Shown: in pieces, positions 52,987-64,000 of the stretch
Layout: each line of letters opens with the position of its first letter
Numbering within the stretch: position 1 is the stretch's first letter
Source: Mesaphorura yosii
Taxonomy: Eukaryota > Arthropoda > Collembola > Poduromorpha > Tullbergiidae
Length of the DNA stretch: 64,000 nt
NCBI GenBank assembly: GCA_009869945.1
Contig: WIXG01000305.1
Span: 31,594-95,593, forward strand
Direction of reading: 5' to 3'
Program-made: the position numbers and the translations under genes
The notes under the pieces: model-generated
Database searches by the model: none
The model's input: only the letters and a program-made list of their open reading frames with translations
What the model was told of the DNA's origin: nothing

Positions 52987-55900
52987 TTACTTTTGATCAC
53001 CAAAGTTGGGCACTTGACCACCGAAGTTGAAGGAAGTGGGAATAGCCTGCTGCCTGAATTCGTACCCTGCCAAGACGAAAGCATGAATCATAAAGCTCGA
53101 CGTACCGTAACGTAATCAGTAAATTGTTTAACTTACCACCCCGTTTCTGAATTTCCTTGCTGAGCGCAGCTGCTTTTCTTTGGTCGGCAAGCGTAAAAAT
53201 TTCGTGAACTGATTTTCGTTGTTCGTCATTTAAAGTGCAAGTAAGCGTATTGTAAAACATCGGGTCACGTTGCTCAAGATCTGCGACCACAAAAGGCGAT
53301 TAATTAACTCTTTCGTATTGTACATTCGTACAACGAAAAAGCAAGAGAGCTTACTTTGCAATACTTCCTTAAAAATTATGTACTCGTCAATGGTTGACTC
53401 GTCATCGTCCAAAGGAGTTGAATAACATTCCAGTGCAGTTTCCTCCCCTGCAGAGTAGTCACTGTCGTCGTCGTCATCGTCCTCCTATTAAAAGAGTGAG
53501 CCTTGATTTATAAAATGCCAACCCACAAAATAGAATTCCCTTCGCTTACGTCTTCAACATGAGCCGTCATTGGAAACGGTGCACTAGCCTTGTTAGAGTT
53601 CACTTTCCTTTCCAAGTGTTCCAAGTACTCCTGACCTTCGTCGTCAATTTCATCCTCATCCGTGCTCAGGACCTCTGTTTTCAAAATAAAAGTAGTTAAT
53701 TTGTATTGTTGGTGAAAATGGAAACGCTTAAAGCTGTCTAACCTTCGACTTCACAATCTTCGTCCTCCTCTTCCTCTTCTGACTCCGTTTCGGCATTGTC
53801 GAGTGCTTTTGCTAAAAACGTCCAATAGCATTAACATTATTAACAGTGATTTAAAATATCATTCCAAATTCCAGTAAAGACAGTACATACCTGCGTACGC
53901 TCGCTTGAGACCGTCGAAAAGTAGGATTAATGATGGTAATATCTCTTTCGAACACTCTTCCATTGCCGCTGGACGGTTCTGACTTTGGAGTAGAGCGCAC
54001 ATTCCAAGAACGCAAACCTTTCTGTCGTGCAACCCCAAGAAGCAGTCGGTTTCAGACAGCCATTGTTTGAAAAACGCGTCCATGCTGGAGACAACTGACA
54101 TTGTCATATGCAAATCGTGGAACAGCGATGCGGCCACAACCTGGTCAAGTGAAAATTAAAAGTTCCGATGAGATTATATTTAGATCCATATGAAGTACAA
54201 CTTAATGTGAGAAGTATGGTTCATGCATACCTGCAAGCACATTGTTTTCAATTCTGATGTCTTAATCCCACGAGCCAATCTTTCCAGAACAAGCTGCAGA
54301 AGTGCAGGTATTGTGGCTTGGATCTTTTCCCGACATTGAAGAATCAACACTTCAATCAATTTGGCGGCGTGGCACTCAGCATCTTCGCCCACAGAATGAG
54401 AATCATCGACCAAAACCTACAGAATGAGATGGATATAATAACAAACATAGCCAAATCAGTTTTGCGAAAACTTACTCTTTTAATTATGTTGCACACAGCC
54501 AAAAGACGGTTGGGGTCTGCCAGAAACGCTGTCGTGTCCACTGTGATGTAATTGTGCAGACATGGCATCATTTCAACAAAGTATTCAGTGCCGTCTCGTT
54601 CGATCACGCTTTAGAATTGAGTGGATAATTAAATAAATGGCTTTTTGAATGATACATACCGAAGTCTCATAAATCGTACCGGTACACTCCTTCGAATATC
54701 TTCCACATTGCTGGTGAGATGATTTTTTCAGTCAGCGAAGCAATAAGCGAGAATGCTTCTTCATAGAATTCCATGATAGACTTCTCCAAAATGGCTGTAG
54801 CAACAACAAGGAGTACGGGTTCCAAGCTTAAGCAGACTTCAGGTTGTTCATCCATCACGACAAGCACCGTCTCCATTGTGTTCAAGAGACCCATTGCTAC
54901 GATTGTTTTCTCGCCTGGTTAATCAAATCATTTGCGTCAATTCAGTTTTCACATACAAAAGCGGCAAAAGGGAGGGTCAATATTTACCATCCACGTCTCC
55001 TTCACCGTCAATAACTTGTTGGAATGTTTGAGCAAGATGAAGGCAAATCTCGTGAGCAATTGGTGCGATGTCGTCAACGAAAGCGCAGACAAGTTTCTGC
55101 AGGACATTGGTCAAATCGTCGCTCTCAGTTGCTCTCAGCATTTGCAGCATCTCCACACACAGTTCTCGAATCTAACAGAAAAGACCAATAATTAGACCAA
55201 ATGTACTTTGAATTCTGTGCAGTGAGGGTCTCAATGTTACCTGAGCTTGAACATAAGGATGGGTCTTATGTTGATCATGGATGAACTGTTCAATAGCCAA
55301 CGCAGCTTCCACCTTAACGGGTAAGTGTTCTTCTTTGTTCAGAACTCCTGCGATAAGCATCCTCATAGTTTCTTGTAGAATTTCTTCCCGAGAAAATTTT
55401 AATGTGCTCAACTTTGATAATATCCAAGCACCACGAGCCCTATTAACGAGTTAAAAAACTAGAATAGAATGCTTAGCGTGTCAACTGATTACCCGATTCA
55501 GGTTTCAAAGTACAAACCTCAGAAATGGGAATTGGCTTGTCATTGCAGGAAAAACGAAACGGATCAAGACGTCATCGAACTGATCTTTGTACATGTCCTT
55601 TCTCAACAGCACGTCTGCTACAGCCCCAATCATATGGAGGGCCCCATCTTTCTGCTGTGGGCTTGAATTAGGATCATTGAGTATTTGAGTGACCAACGAC
55701 ACGCATTTGACCAGCATTCCCTTTCTCTTCTTGCACATGGAATTTAGTAACTGCTCGCCACACAGAACGGCCGAGTCCTCATCCATTGATTCAGCTAAAA
55801 TGATTGAATGTTGCAGTGTGAATTGGCATCTTCAAAGTCAGAAAGCGTTTTATATTTAACTTACAATATTTTGCCCGAATATATTCAATAGGATCTTCCT

Positions 55901-57502
55901 TCCATAAATTTTCGTCAGCGTCAGTATGACACATTAAAGGATAAATGACATCAGTGACCAAAGCTGGTGCGTGCGGTTGCATTATCTTCCACGAGTGTGC
56001 ATGGCTCACTGCATTCTATAGAACAAGAACAAAATCAGTAAGTTATGAGTTAATAATTTCCTCATCTGATTATAGTTGCGACAAGAAGCTTCTGCTTCGC
56101 CTTGACTCACCTTGAAATAAAGTAGCCCGTCTCTCATCACTTTGTCAGACACAAAATTTCCTTTTCTATACGAATCCATGATTTTGAAAACAACTTGGAG
56201 CGCACCGGCCGAGAATGAAGTCAAGTACCACATGGAAAAATCGCGGTATTCTTTAGTGACTCCACCAGGACTTCCATATCTCTCAAACATCCGATATAAA
56301 ATGCGAATTGCCCATTTCTTGGTCTTCCACCATTCGTTTGTCTCCAGTTCTTCTCTATCGTCATCATCTGCAGGTTTCTTCTCCAGTTCAGGGTTTGTTC
56401 GATCAAGTATGACTCTCACTATCTCCATCCACTGACTAAATCTCTCCTTTGTCAACAGAGTCAACGGCAAGTAATGCTAATGAAATTCAAGAAACCAACA
56501 AGGATTATTTTACAGATGAAGGAAGGACGAAGGAATTCACAGTCGACTTACTTGTGTGAGGGCAAAAAATGTCTTCAAAACAATTCGCTGCATCATAAGA
56601 TAGGGCGGTGATACATCATGTAGCAAATGATTCGTCATAATGCCCTGAACTAGAGGAAGTAATAGATTCATTGCTTCGTCCAGTGGTGCCCTTTCATCTC
56701 CCTTCTTGTACTCGTAGACCTAAATAGTTTTAATAGTGAGAGTATTAAGCGGGATCAATGAGAATCTCCCCAAAACAGAACAAATAGCACATACCTTGAC
56801 TAAAGATAACAATGCTGACAAAGCGCCGGGCCAAGCTGCTGTTTCTTGAGATTGAAGATACACACATATTTTATCGACGAGTGACGACCATCGACCGGGA
56901 AAATCTTGCTTACACATCAGACCAATGCTTACACATAATTGAGCCCTGATGGCTGGCGGTGCATGGACAACTGCATCTACCATTTGATCTCTCATCAGCC
57001 CACGATCTTGTTCATGAATATGAAATCTTGACGGCTCATCTTCATCCGGATCCCACCAGGATTTTTGAATCATATTTTTCAAATAGATCGCACCAGCTTG
57101 CCTCGTGGGCATTTCCACATCATTGCTCATCACAATTTGAAGAAGCGCTGGAGCAACCCCGATAATCTTCTCAACCTGTGAAAGACGAATCTTGTATCAT
57201 GTGCTACTCAATTAAAAACGAGGAGATAAGATGAGATCATTTGATTTCATATTAAGGAATATTGGAATATGGGGGCGAGATGGCTTATCGACCTTTCTTT
57301 GTACTCTAGGGCCTAGGAGTTATTGTTTCTTATCATTCCAGTTTAGCACCATGAATGTTCATACATCAATACAACTCCAGTGTGTCTCATATGAAACCAC
57401 TCCAAAGTTTAAACTAACCTGCTTGAGCTGATCCTCAGCGGCAGATTGATGTGTCGGGTCCAGTGTGGCATGAAGAAGCTCGATCAGTTTACGCGTATCC
57501 AT
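52987..57502 (-). CDS. Importin-7 (RanBP7/moleskin type), 1053 aa
   Basis: A nuclear import receptor of the importin-beta superfamily. Seventeen exons from 57502-57419 to 53066-52987, including 57175-56795, 56719-56552, 56476-56111, 56015-55865, 55794-55518, 55439-55241, 55171-54988, 54914-54680, 54608-54476, 54416-54231, 54140-53891, 53811-53743, 53674-53550, 53484-53355 and 53280-53137. The sum is 1053 codons plus stop, close to the 1038 aa of human IPO7. The N-terminal Ran-binding repeat region has [24 protein letters not shown]-like repeats fill the body, with [13 protein letters not shown] and [19 protein letters not shown] matching human blocks. An acidic loop ([10 protein letters not shown], then EDDDDDDSD) precedes the end motif, [11 protein letters not shown], as in the human C-terminus. 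Family members import ribosomal proteins, histone H1 and activated ERK-type kinases. Confidence 0.96.
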
Positions 57503-58267
57503 TTTGATGTCAGAAAAGATCCTTGTGCCCAACCAACCACTTGTCACTATTGCAGTAGACGGTCAAGGTCGCTAACCAGTACAACAGCTTCCTATGCGAC
57601 GAACAAGTGAACTTTCTTTCCCAGTTCAGCCTCCAAGTTCTCAACAGCGGCACTGCACTACAAATGTTATCAGAATATTGAGCCAATCCTTTATTCGGGC
57701 GATCAAGGTCCAAATTTCTAAATTGAGTCGACGTGAGTCACACAAAGGCTAAAGTCAAAGGAGTTTGAGCGAGCCTTCTCCCAAGTAAATGACGAAAGCG
57801 ATAATGACAAAGCTGAAATAGTAAATAGGCAAAAAGGAGCCAGAGCCGAGCAGGCAGGCGTACAGAGCTGCTGCACTGAACCACTAAAATCTGGAACGAG
57901 TGCGGATGATAGTAAACGGCATGCTCTCAGAATAGTTAAATTCATTCATCCCACTGGTGGCATGCTACAGCACCCATCCATGCACCGCACCACCGCACGG
58001 GCTCCCCGCATTGAATATTGGAGGGAACTGCAGTCGCAGTCATGAGACGGACGGACGATGTGAGACTTGCAACTCGCTATGCCAGGCCGGACAGATGCTC
58101 TCAACCGAATTCAAAGTTACTGGAGCTGGATGTCCTTTGTTACTCAATCTTAACGTAGTAAATTAACTGCCGGATCACATAGCCTTTTCGATGGTCATGG
58201 CTCTTAATCAGTTCTAAATTCTATAGATTCGGTTGCAGGTTTCAGTTTAGGCCCACGAAAGCACTGT
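57503..58267. other. Importin-7 promoter region
   Basis: About 760 bp between the importin-7 start and the stop of the EF-hand gene, both on the minus strand. It must contain the importin-7 promoter and the 3' UTR of the EF-hand gene. No coding frame is supported. Confidence 0.45.
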
Positions 58268-59933
58268 TCATATTGGTATTATTGGATGCTTGTGTTTTAT
58301 CATTCTGGTAACTCTTGTCGTATGCCCTCCAGAACTTTCTGCGCCCCGACCAGCGCCAGCGCCCATGCCCCCGCCTGCAATAACAATGGTTCGACGAGTG
58401 CTTGGCACCTGTGTCTTTTTACGTTCCCGCAATGTAAGCGGTGGCGGTGGAGCGCCTTTCGTCGTCGTTTTCTGCTCCTTCTTCAGCTTGGCGGCAATTT
58501 CCTTCTTCCGATTGAATTTGTCCCGTTCCAGATCCCAGCCAATATCATTCGGATGCGAGTAATGTGCGGAGAACTTGTAGTCGTTGGAGAAGATTGTCAG
58601 AAACGTCTTCATGTCTTTATCCCGGGGGAAGCACTGCCCGAGTGATTCGAGGAGCAGAGGGTCGTGCTGCACGGCATCGTAAAAGTCGGCGTATGTAATC
58701 ACACCATTTCCGTCCACGTCCAGTTTTCGGAGTACCATCTCAATGATGTCGTGCACGCACTCTGCCACTTCGTCCGGCTCAATGCCTTGTATGCCGCGAC
58801 CAGGGATTGGAGAGATGGAATTCTTCAGGAAATGATACAACTAGCGCAAAAGTAATAACGTCTTGAGCAAACACGACGAATGAATGGGTGAATCGGAGAA
58901 TGTATTCATACCTCATCGCGTCCGATTCCCCGGTCGCCATTTATGTCATAGATTTCGTACGCGTACGCAATCTGCTCTTCCAGCGTACCTCGAAGAATGG
59001 AATTCAAACCAAGGATCCACTCGGACTCACTCACCTGCAAAGGGATGAACACAAGAATGTGGGTCCATTGCTAAGCTCTGTCTCAAAATTCCGAGAATTT
59101 CTTTATGTGGTCGAATAACAGACCGATCCCTGCGTGTCTCCATCGAATAACGTATACATCCTGTCCAGAATGACATCATCCGTCATTCCCAACGTACTAT
59201 AAATAGTCTCTCGAAAGCGCATGCGGTCCATTTTTCCCTGAGATGTCAGGCGCTTATGAATTTTCATTAACGCTTGAACCTGAAATGCAATTCAAAGCCA
59301 TAAGTTGACAAAATTGTCCGTACTCCGCCTCGGAAGATTGTTATCTCACTTGTTCGATGTTAAAGTGAGTCTTTGATATTAGGTGGCTGCCAATCTGATG
59401 CAAATTCCGGAGTTCCTCCAACTTTTGCTGTTCTTCGGCCTGCTTTTTGCGCATTTTGTTCACTTCTGGTTTATCCCATTCACCCCGTACACCTGTTTCG
59501 AATCAGTAGTGCTTGATAAAAGGCAAATCAACCCAACGCGTCCTGCATAATTCTGCGCACCCATTCGACTGTCATGAGGAGTTGCCGGAAAGCCGCTTCT
59601 GAATGTCCGACTTGATGCTACTGATGTTGGTTGGTGAACTATTTGGGTCCTCGTTGTGCTGTGCATTAAAGGATGTTTGTGGCCATGCCCGTGCGCATGT
59701 GTATGCCCATGCCCGTATGGATACAAACCGTGACCAGGAGCATGATTGGCAGGCCGTCCAAGAAAGCTCGTGGGCAGGTGTTGAGTTCCATGCCAATGCC
59801 CAAGAGCTTCGTAGCCATTTATTACTGAATGAGTTTGGCCGTGAGGGCCGTGGGAGTGAGCTGCCAGCCCGGATGAATGATGAACGTGTCCTGGAGTGTG
59901 GTAAACATGGTTGCTTCTTCCATGCCCATGCAT
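58268..59933 (-). CDS. Calaxin/EFCAB1-like EF-hand protein with possible His-rich N-terminus
   Basis: Exons: 59933-59561, 59492-59350, 59279-59124, 59034-58912 and 58840-58268, giving 455 aa; a start at 59454 would give 318 aa. The core matches EFCAB1 (calaxin), a calcium sensor of the outer dynein arm: STLGMTDDVILDRMYTLFDG, SEWILGLNSILRGTLEEQI, YDINGDRGIGRDE, and LDVDGNGVITYADFYDAV, the best EF-hand loop. The MRKKQAEEQQKLEELRNLH segment lines up with the EFCAB1 start, so translation may begin there. If it begins at 59933, about 125 residues rich in His and Gly are added (for example HGHTHAHGHGHKH). The C-terminus is extended by about 100 basic, Gly/Pro-containing residues not present in the vertebrate protein. 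Family and core are confident; the N-terminus is not. Confidence 0.82.
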
Positions 59934-60355
59934 TTCTCAATTTGGAATTTTGACACCACGCAATGAATAGACGAAGGGGTCGTCTTCAATGAGACAATTT
60001 GGAGACCTACTAGACGTGTCAACCCATAATGGCCGTCTCAACGCGTGGGCAGGCATTTTCTAAAGCCCGTTGCACATGTTTATTACTCGCAATACGCACA
60101 GAAGCCGCTTCATGGTAACTTCTAGAAGACCACCTCATAGTTTTCGAAGAATTTTGGGAATTGACGATGCTATCAGCTTCAATAATGTTCGAGTATAATC
60201 TCAATCTCTGATTGATTCATTTGAATATTTTGTGTTTTACTTTCTCACAAATTGCAAGCAAATAAATAATTGTTCGTTAGAAAAAATTTTGAAAGGTTAC
60301 AAGTTGAATAATTACTCATTAAATTTTGGAAGGTCAATAAGTAGTGGACAGTGGT

Positions 60356-61546
60356 TCAGTAGTCAGAAGCGTTGGCTTCTGCTTCCTCCTCGCCGTCAGT
60401 GTCTACAGCGCTGCCGTTACCGTCGTCTTCAGCAGTGACGTCTTGATATGTTTGGTACTCCGAAATCAGATCATTCAAGTTGGACTCGGCCTCGGTGAAT
60501 TCCATCTCTTCCATGCCTTCACCAGTGTACCAGTGGAGGAAGGCCTTGCGACGGAACATGACGTTGAACTGTTCGGTGATGCGTTTGAAGAGTTCTTGAA
60601 TTGCCGTCGAGTTTCCAACAAACGTCGCAGTCATTTTGAGTCCCTTTGGCGCGATGTCGCAGACGGCAGTCTTGATGTTATTTGGAATCCATTCCACGAA
60701 GCTGGAAACGTTCTTGTTCTGGACAGCCAACATTTGTTCCTCGACTTCATTCATTGAAACCTTTCCTCGGAAAATGGTCGCCACAGTCAAGTACATGCCA
60801 CGCTTCGGGTCGCTGGCGATCATCATGTTGCGGCCTGAACAATTCGATCAAGTTAGACATTCGTCATTGAATCGTCGGTGCTTCTTACTGTCGAAAATCT
60901 GTTGAGTGAGTTCTGGAACGGTGAGGGCGTCGAATTGAGTGTTGTTGCGAGACGAGAGTGGAGCAAATGAAGACATGAAGAAATGAAGTCTTGGGAAAGG
61001 AACCATGTTGACTGCCAGTTTGCGAAGATCAGCATTCAGTTGACCGGGGAAGCGAAGACAAGTTGTCACTCCTGACATTGTGGACGAAACCAAATGATTC
61101 AAGTCGCCGTAGATTGGGTTTGACAATTTCAGAGTGCGGAAGCAGATATCGTAGAGAGCTTCGTTGTCAATGCAGTAAGTCTCGTTCGTGTTGTCCAGCA
61201 GTTGGTGAAAGGACAGAGTAGCATTGTATGGCTCAACAACAGTGTCAGAAACCTGTTGAAAAACGACAACGGATAACGTAAACACTGGACAGCAAGAAGT
61301 TCGATATGAACTCAGACTTGACTTACCTTCGGTGAAGGTGTAATACTGAATGTGCTCATGATTCTGTCTGGATATTCCTCGAGGATTTTGTTGATCAACA
61401 AGGTGCCAAAACCGGAACCGGTGCCACCTCCAAGTGAGTGGACCATTTGGAATCCTTGCAGACAATCACAGCCTTCTGACTCTTTGCGAACGACGTCCAT
61501 AACAGCATCGACTAATTCAGCACCTTCGGTGTAATGACCCTTTGCC
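60356..61546 (-). CDS. Beta-tubulin, C-terminal 353 residues; 5' exons not in window
   Basis: Three exons: 61546-61327, 60889 to 61252 and 60834-60356. The first begins inside the Trp codon of the conserved [11 protein letters not shown] block (splice after TG, then G GCA AAG), so residues up to about 102 must come from upstream exons. Visible landmarks: the GTP-binding tubulin signature GGGTGSG, the EPYNATLS block, [20 protein letters not shown] and [15 protein letters not shown]. The last 25 residues are divergent and acidic and end ANASDY. Many core substitutions (for example [10 protein letters not shown] for the usual MAACDPRHGR) make it a divergent isotype. No N-terminal exon is found in the 2.4 kb up to the window end, where a transposase gene lies instead. 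The gene is either continued beyond the window with the transposon in an intron, or truncated. Confidence 0.93.
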
Positions 61547-61780
61547 CTGAAACGAGTTGCATAATAAACGAGAGAATTTATTTTCGCCGCTGTTTGAGTG
61601 GTTTTCTCCGCTAAAGAAATAGGAATCTTACCGCCAGTGCTTTTGACCGACAGTAATTCATTTTTTCACCGCATTCAAATTGCAGAGACCTTAATTAGCG
61701 CAGCCGTGATTTATTTTATAAAAAACACACCCCACATGCCAAAATATTTTTTATAATTATACTTTAAACAGTAATTTGGA
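61547..61780. other. Junction between beta-tubulin exon and transposase gene
   Basis: About 230 bp, probably tubulin intron plus the 3' end of the transposon. The AT-rich stretch around 61710-61770 includes CACACCCCACATGCC, loosely like the inverted repeats at 63.6-63.9 kb, but too weak to call a terminal repeat. Confidence 0.3.
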
Positions 61781-63546
61781 TTATTGAGCTATAAGTGCTC
61801 TCTTAGCCTTGGGTGGTCGTCCCCTTTTTCTCTTATGGCCAATTGGTACAAGCTTAGCTTCTGGTACAACTTTAAATTTGTTTTCCACAATTGCAATTCC
61901 GAGAGTATGCTTGCAAATAAAACGCTTTAGGAATTCGATGCAAGTACAAGTAGCCTTTTCCCAGTCATCGTCACTAATTGAAATCATGTCGAGGCGTCGT
62001 TGAGTCTTAACATAGGCGTCAAACTTTCTCCAGTTCTTTCGGGCATTTTGGGTCAGGTACAGGTCTACATCTTTCTCTTTCAAGGCCGCGTTGCCAGTAG
62101 AGGATACAAAATATGTCTTTGTGCTTCCGTCTTCCCGAAACAAGACGCTGGGCTTTTCACGCTTCCAGTTATAGGCAGCAGTTTGGATTTTGAGATTGAC
62201 AGTTGGCTTGTGTGCAAATGGTTTGGCATTCGGCCTTATTGGGTCGCAATTGAGCGACCAATCGAAAACTATATTCCTTAACGAGCTTAAAAACTGGTGC
62301 ATCGGGAGTCTCTCCCTGAGGGTGTAGTGACTCTTAATGATATTGTTGGTTGATTCGAGACAGTTGTTGGTGGATGGTGCGAAAAAATCCACCCCTTCAT
62401 ACCAGCTGGCGTGTGACACTAAATACTCTTGACGAAAGTACTCCAAAAAGCTGGTCACATCAGTTGTGCCAGCGTCGTATTTTTTTAGTAGCAAAGAACT
62501 CGCTGTGTCAAACTCGGCATCTGATTTAGCCAATTGCAGGGTCACGATATCTCTCCGAATTTGCTGGCGAGTTTCGGGATCTTTGATGGTATTGAGCTTT
62601 TTATCGATGTTTCTAATCACATGGGCCCAACATGTGACCCTTTTAAATGTGTTACCAAAAACATGTCGAGCAGCAGCATGAATTGCGTCTGCGCAGTCGG
62701 CTACCACCACCCTTAGCTCAAATCCAAAAAAATCAGTTTTCATTGCTGTGAACATAAACTTGAAGTCTTCGGTAGCTTCTGATTTGCAGACAGCAACATG
62801 TGTTGGGTGGAAGACTGCATTTAAGTCGGAAAATCCTGCCACTAGTACCGGGTACCCATGCCAAAGTAATTTGTACGTCGCGTCGACATGCAAAACAGAT
62901 GCCTCATTTTTCAATCTCTGCAATCTACGATAGAGAGAAAAATGAGTGCGAGCTGGACATTTTAATTCAAAATTTGAAGAAAATCGTACCGGCTCGTTGT
63001 ATAGCAAAATCGAAAATATGAGCCATCATCATCATCATCGTAATGAGTCTCGTATTTGCAAACAAACGGCCTTTCCATTTCATCCGAAGGCGATGCGTCT
63101 TGTTGGAGAATTTGCTCCAACTGCCCCAGTGATATTATATTTCCTGCAATGGATTAACTAATCAAATGATTTGGAAAGAAATCTAAACATCATTTATATT
63201 CAGGCAAGTCGTTACCATAAGTCTTAGCCCTGACAGTAGCCAAATAATTCGTCAGTTGAAATCTTGTGGGCACTTTCAAATTATCTTCCTGAATTCTCCT
63301 CAAGATCATTTTAGGTTTTGTGATGCCGGCAGCGTAGAGTTGGTCAACTTTGACTCTGGTCAACTTGTTTAAGCCTTTCTTAGGCTTGTCAGTATGATTG
63401 TGCGTGGTGGTTGTCACATACAAGTGAACAAGTTCACTGTCGGGTTTAAGGAGGAGATAAATTTTGGCGGAGCACTCTCTTGAAAATTTGCAGTCATAAA
63501 AAATCTTCTCCCCGTCTTGTGTTGACTTTTTCGTTCTCGTCCACAT
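61781..63546 (-). CDS. MULE (Mutator-like) transposase, 542 aa, apparently intact
   Basis: Three exons: 63546-63216, 63143-62990 and 62924-61781, summing to 542 codons plus stop. The N-terminal zinc-binding region of FLYWCH/WRKY-GCM1 type has KIFYDCKFSRECSAKIY and THNHTD. The MULE DDE core follows: HVDATYKLLWHGYP (first Asp), VVVADCADAI (second Asp), CWAHVIRN (the C/H motif) and NNCLESTNN (Glu). A SWIM zinc finger is present as CTCIEFLKRFICKHTLG, and the tail is basic, with an AT-hook-like KRGRPPKAKR. No stop codon interrupts the spliced frame, so the copy may be young. It lies on the same strand as, and directly upstream of, the beta-tubulin exons. Terminal repeats of the whole element were not established. 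Confidence 0.9.
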
Positions 63547-63644
63547 GCGCAGGGATTTTAAATAAGCTTTCGCTTCCGTATGGCACTGGAAAGTTTTTTC
63601 TGCACGCCATTCCAGACCTTCACCTCTGGGTTTCTTTGCTGCGG

Positions 63645-63949
63645 AGCTCGGTGCTTGGGGAAAATACTATATCAAAATTTGTGGGGTATGAAGAGTAATC
63701 ACTGAAAACACTGAAAAATGACTAATTTGGGACTTTCTCGGCTCATTCGGTTGTACGGTGGCGACCGGTGTTAGACGAATTGTTCAAACTTCTTACGTTA
63801 TATGTTAGTCATTCATTGTCGCTCAACAGACATGGCGCTTGCTCGCCCGTACGTGATAGCTATAAAGAATTTTGGGGGGTACCCAGATTCCTAAAAATTT
63901 CTTCATACCCCACAAATTTTGATATAGTATTTTCCCCAAGCACCGAGCT
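63645..63949. repeat. 305 bp structure with perfect 49 bp inverted repeats
   Basis: The 49 bases at 63645-63693 are the exact reverse complement of 63901-63949; the spacer is 207 bp. The inner arm begins about 100 bp upstream of the transposase start codon. The match ends sharply on both sides. No obvious target duplication flanks it. It may be a nested MITE, the terminal repeat structure of the MULE, or an inverted duplication. Confidence 0.85.
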
Positions 63950-64000
63950 ACCCAACCAAGGGTGGCATAAGCTTCCCCAGACTCCGCTTTACACCTCTGC
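63950..64000. other. Window edge
   Basis: Fifty bases outside the inverted repeat, too short to assign. Confidence 0.5.

Noticed and set aside
59603..59953. Plus-strand frame opposite the His-rich exon
   Set aside because: It is the antisense shadow of the repetitive His codons.
61622..61700. Possible tubulin mini-exon ending in a GTAAG donor
   Set aside because: The frame needed to join the next exon has a stop codon and does not read as tubulin.

Overview
The window is animal genomic DNA, most likely from an arthropod. Protein-coding genes are split into many short exons by mostly 40-150 bp GT-AG introns. It carries a gustatory receptor with the arthropod TYxxxxxQF signature, a divergent ionotropic-receptor-like gene, delta/epsilon-like glutathione S-transferases and a CYP4-type P450. 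A springtail (Collembola) would fit, but that is a guess; the sequence does not fix the species. All exon models were built by eye from reading frame, splice sites and family similarity. For eleven complete models (five of the six GSTs with their chosen starts, FATP, P450, gustatory receptor, dynamin, importin-7 and the transposase) summed exon lengths are an exact multiple of three.

Layout. 1-11.4 kb: no convincing gene. 11.4-14.1 kb (+): an unresolved Thr-rich reading frame and a one-exon ionotropic-receptor-like gene that lacks the last membrane helix. 14.2-23.6 kb (-): four tandem GST genes with a fatty acid transport protein (SLC27/FATP) between the first and second. 26.6-30.2 kb (+): two more GSTs of a second, delta-like subtype. 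30.6-31.2 kb: a probable inverted-repeat mobile element. 32.2-33.2 kb (+): a short CCDC6-like coiled-coil gene. 34.3-36.0 kb (+): gustatory receptor. 36.2-38.6 kb (-): CYP4-like P450. 41.5-46.0 kb (-): dynamin. 50.3-51.9 kb (-): a DGCR2/IDD-like membrane protein. 53.0-57.5 kb (-): importin-7. 58.3-59.9 kb (-): calaxin/EFCAB1-like EF-hand gene with a possible His-rich N-terminus. 60.4-61.5 kb (-): the 3' three quarters of a beta-tubulin gene. 61.8-63.5 kb (-): an apparently intact MULE transposase, followed by a 305 bp structure with perfect 49 bp inverted repeats.

Themes. The left half is a sensory and metabolic neighbourhood: two chemoreceptors, six GSTs (glutathione conjugation), one P450 (oxidation) and one FATP (fatty acid uptake and CoA activation). 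The right half is a run of housekeeping genes on the minus strand: endocytosis (dynamin), nuclear import (importin-7), and cytoskeleton or cilium (tubulin, calaxin-like). The most unusual points are possible N-terminal extensions on two GSTs, exact conservation and rearrangement of GST exon lengths, the receptor without its last helix, the His-rich EF-hand protein, the beta-tubulin tail ending in tyrosine, and the transposon that sits where the tubulin 5' exons would be expected.
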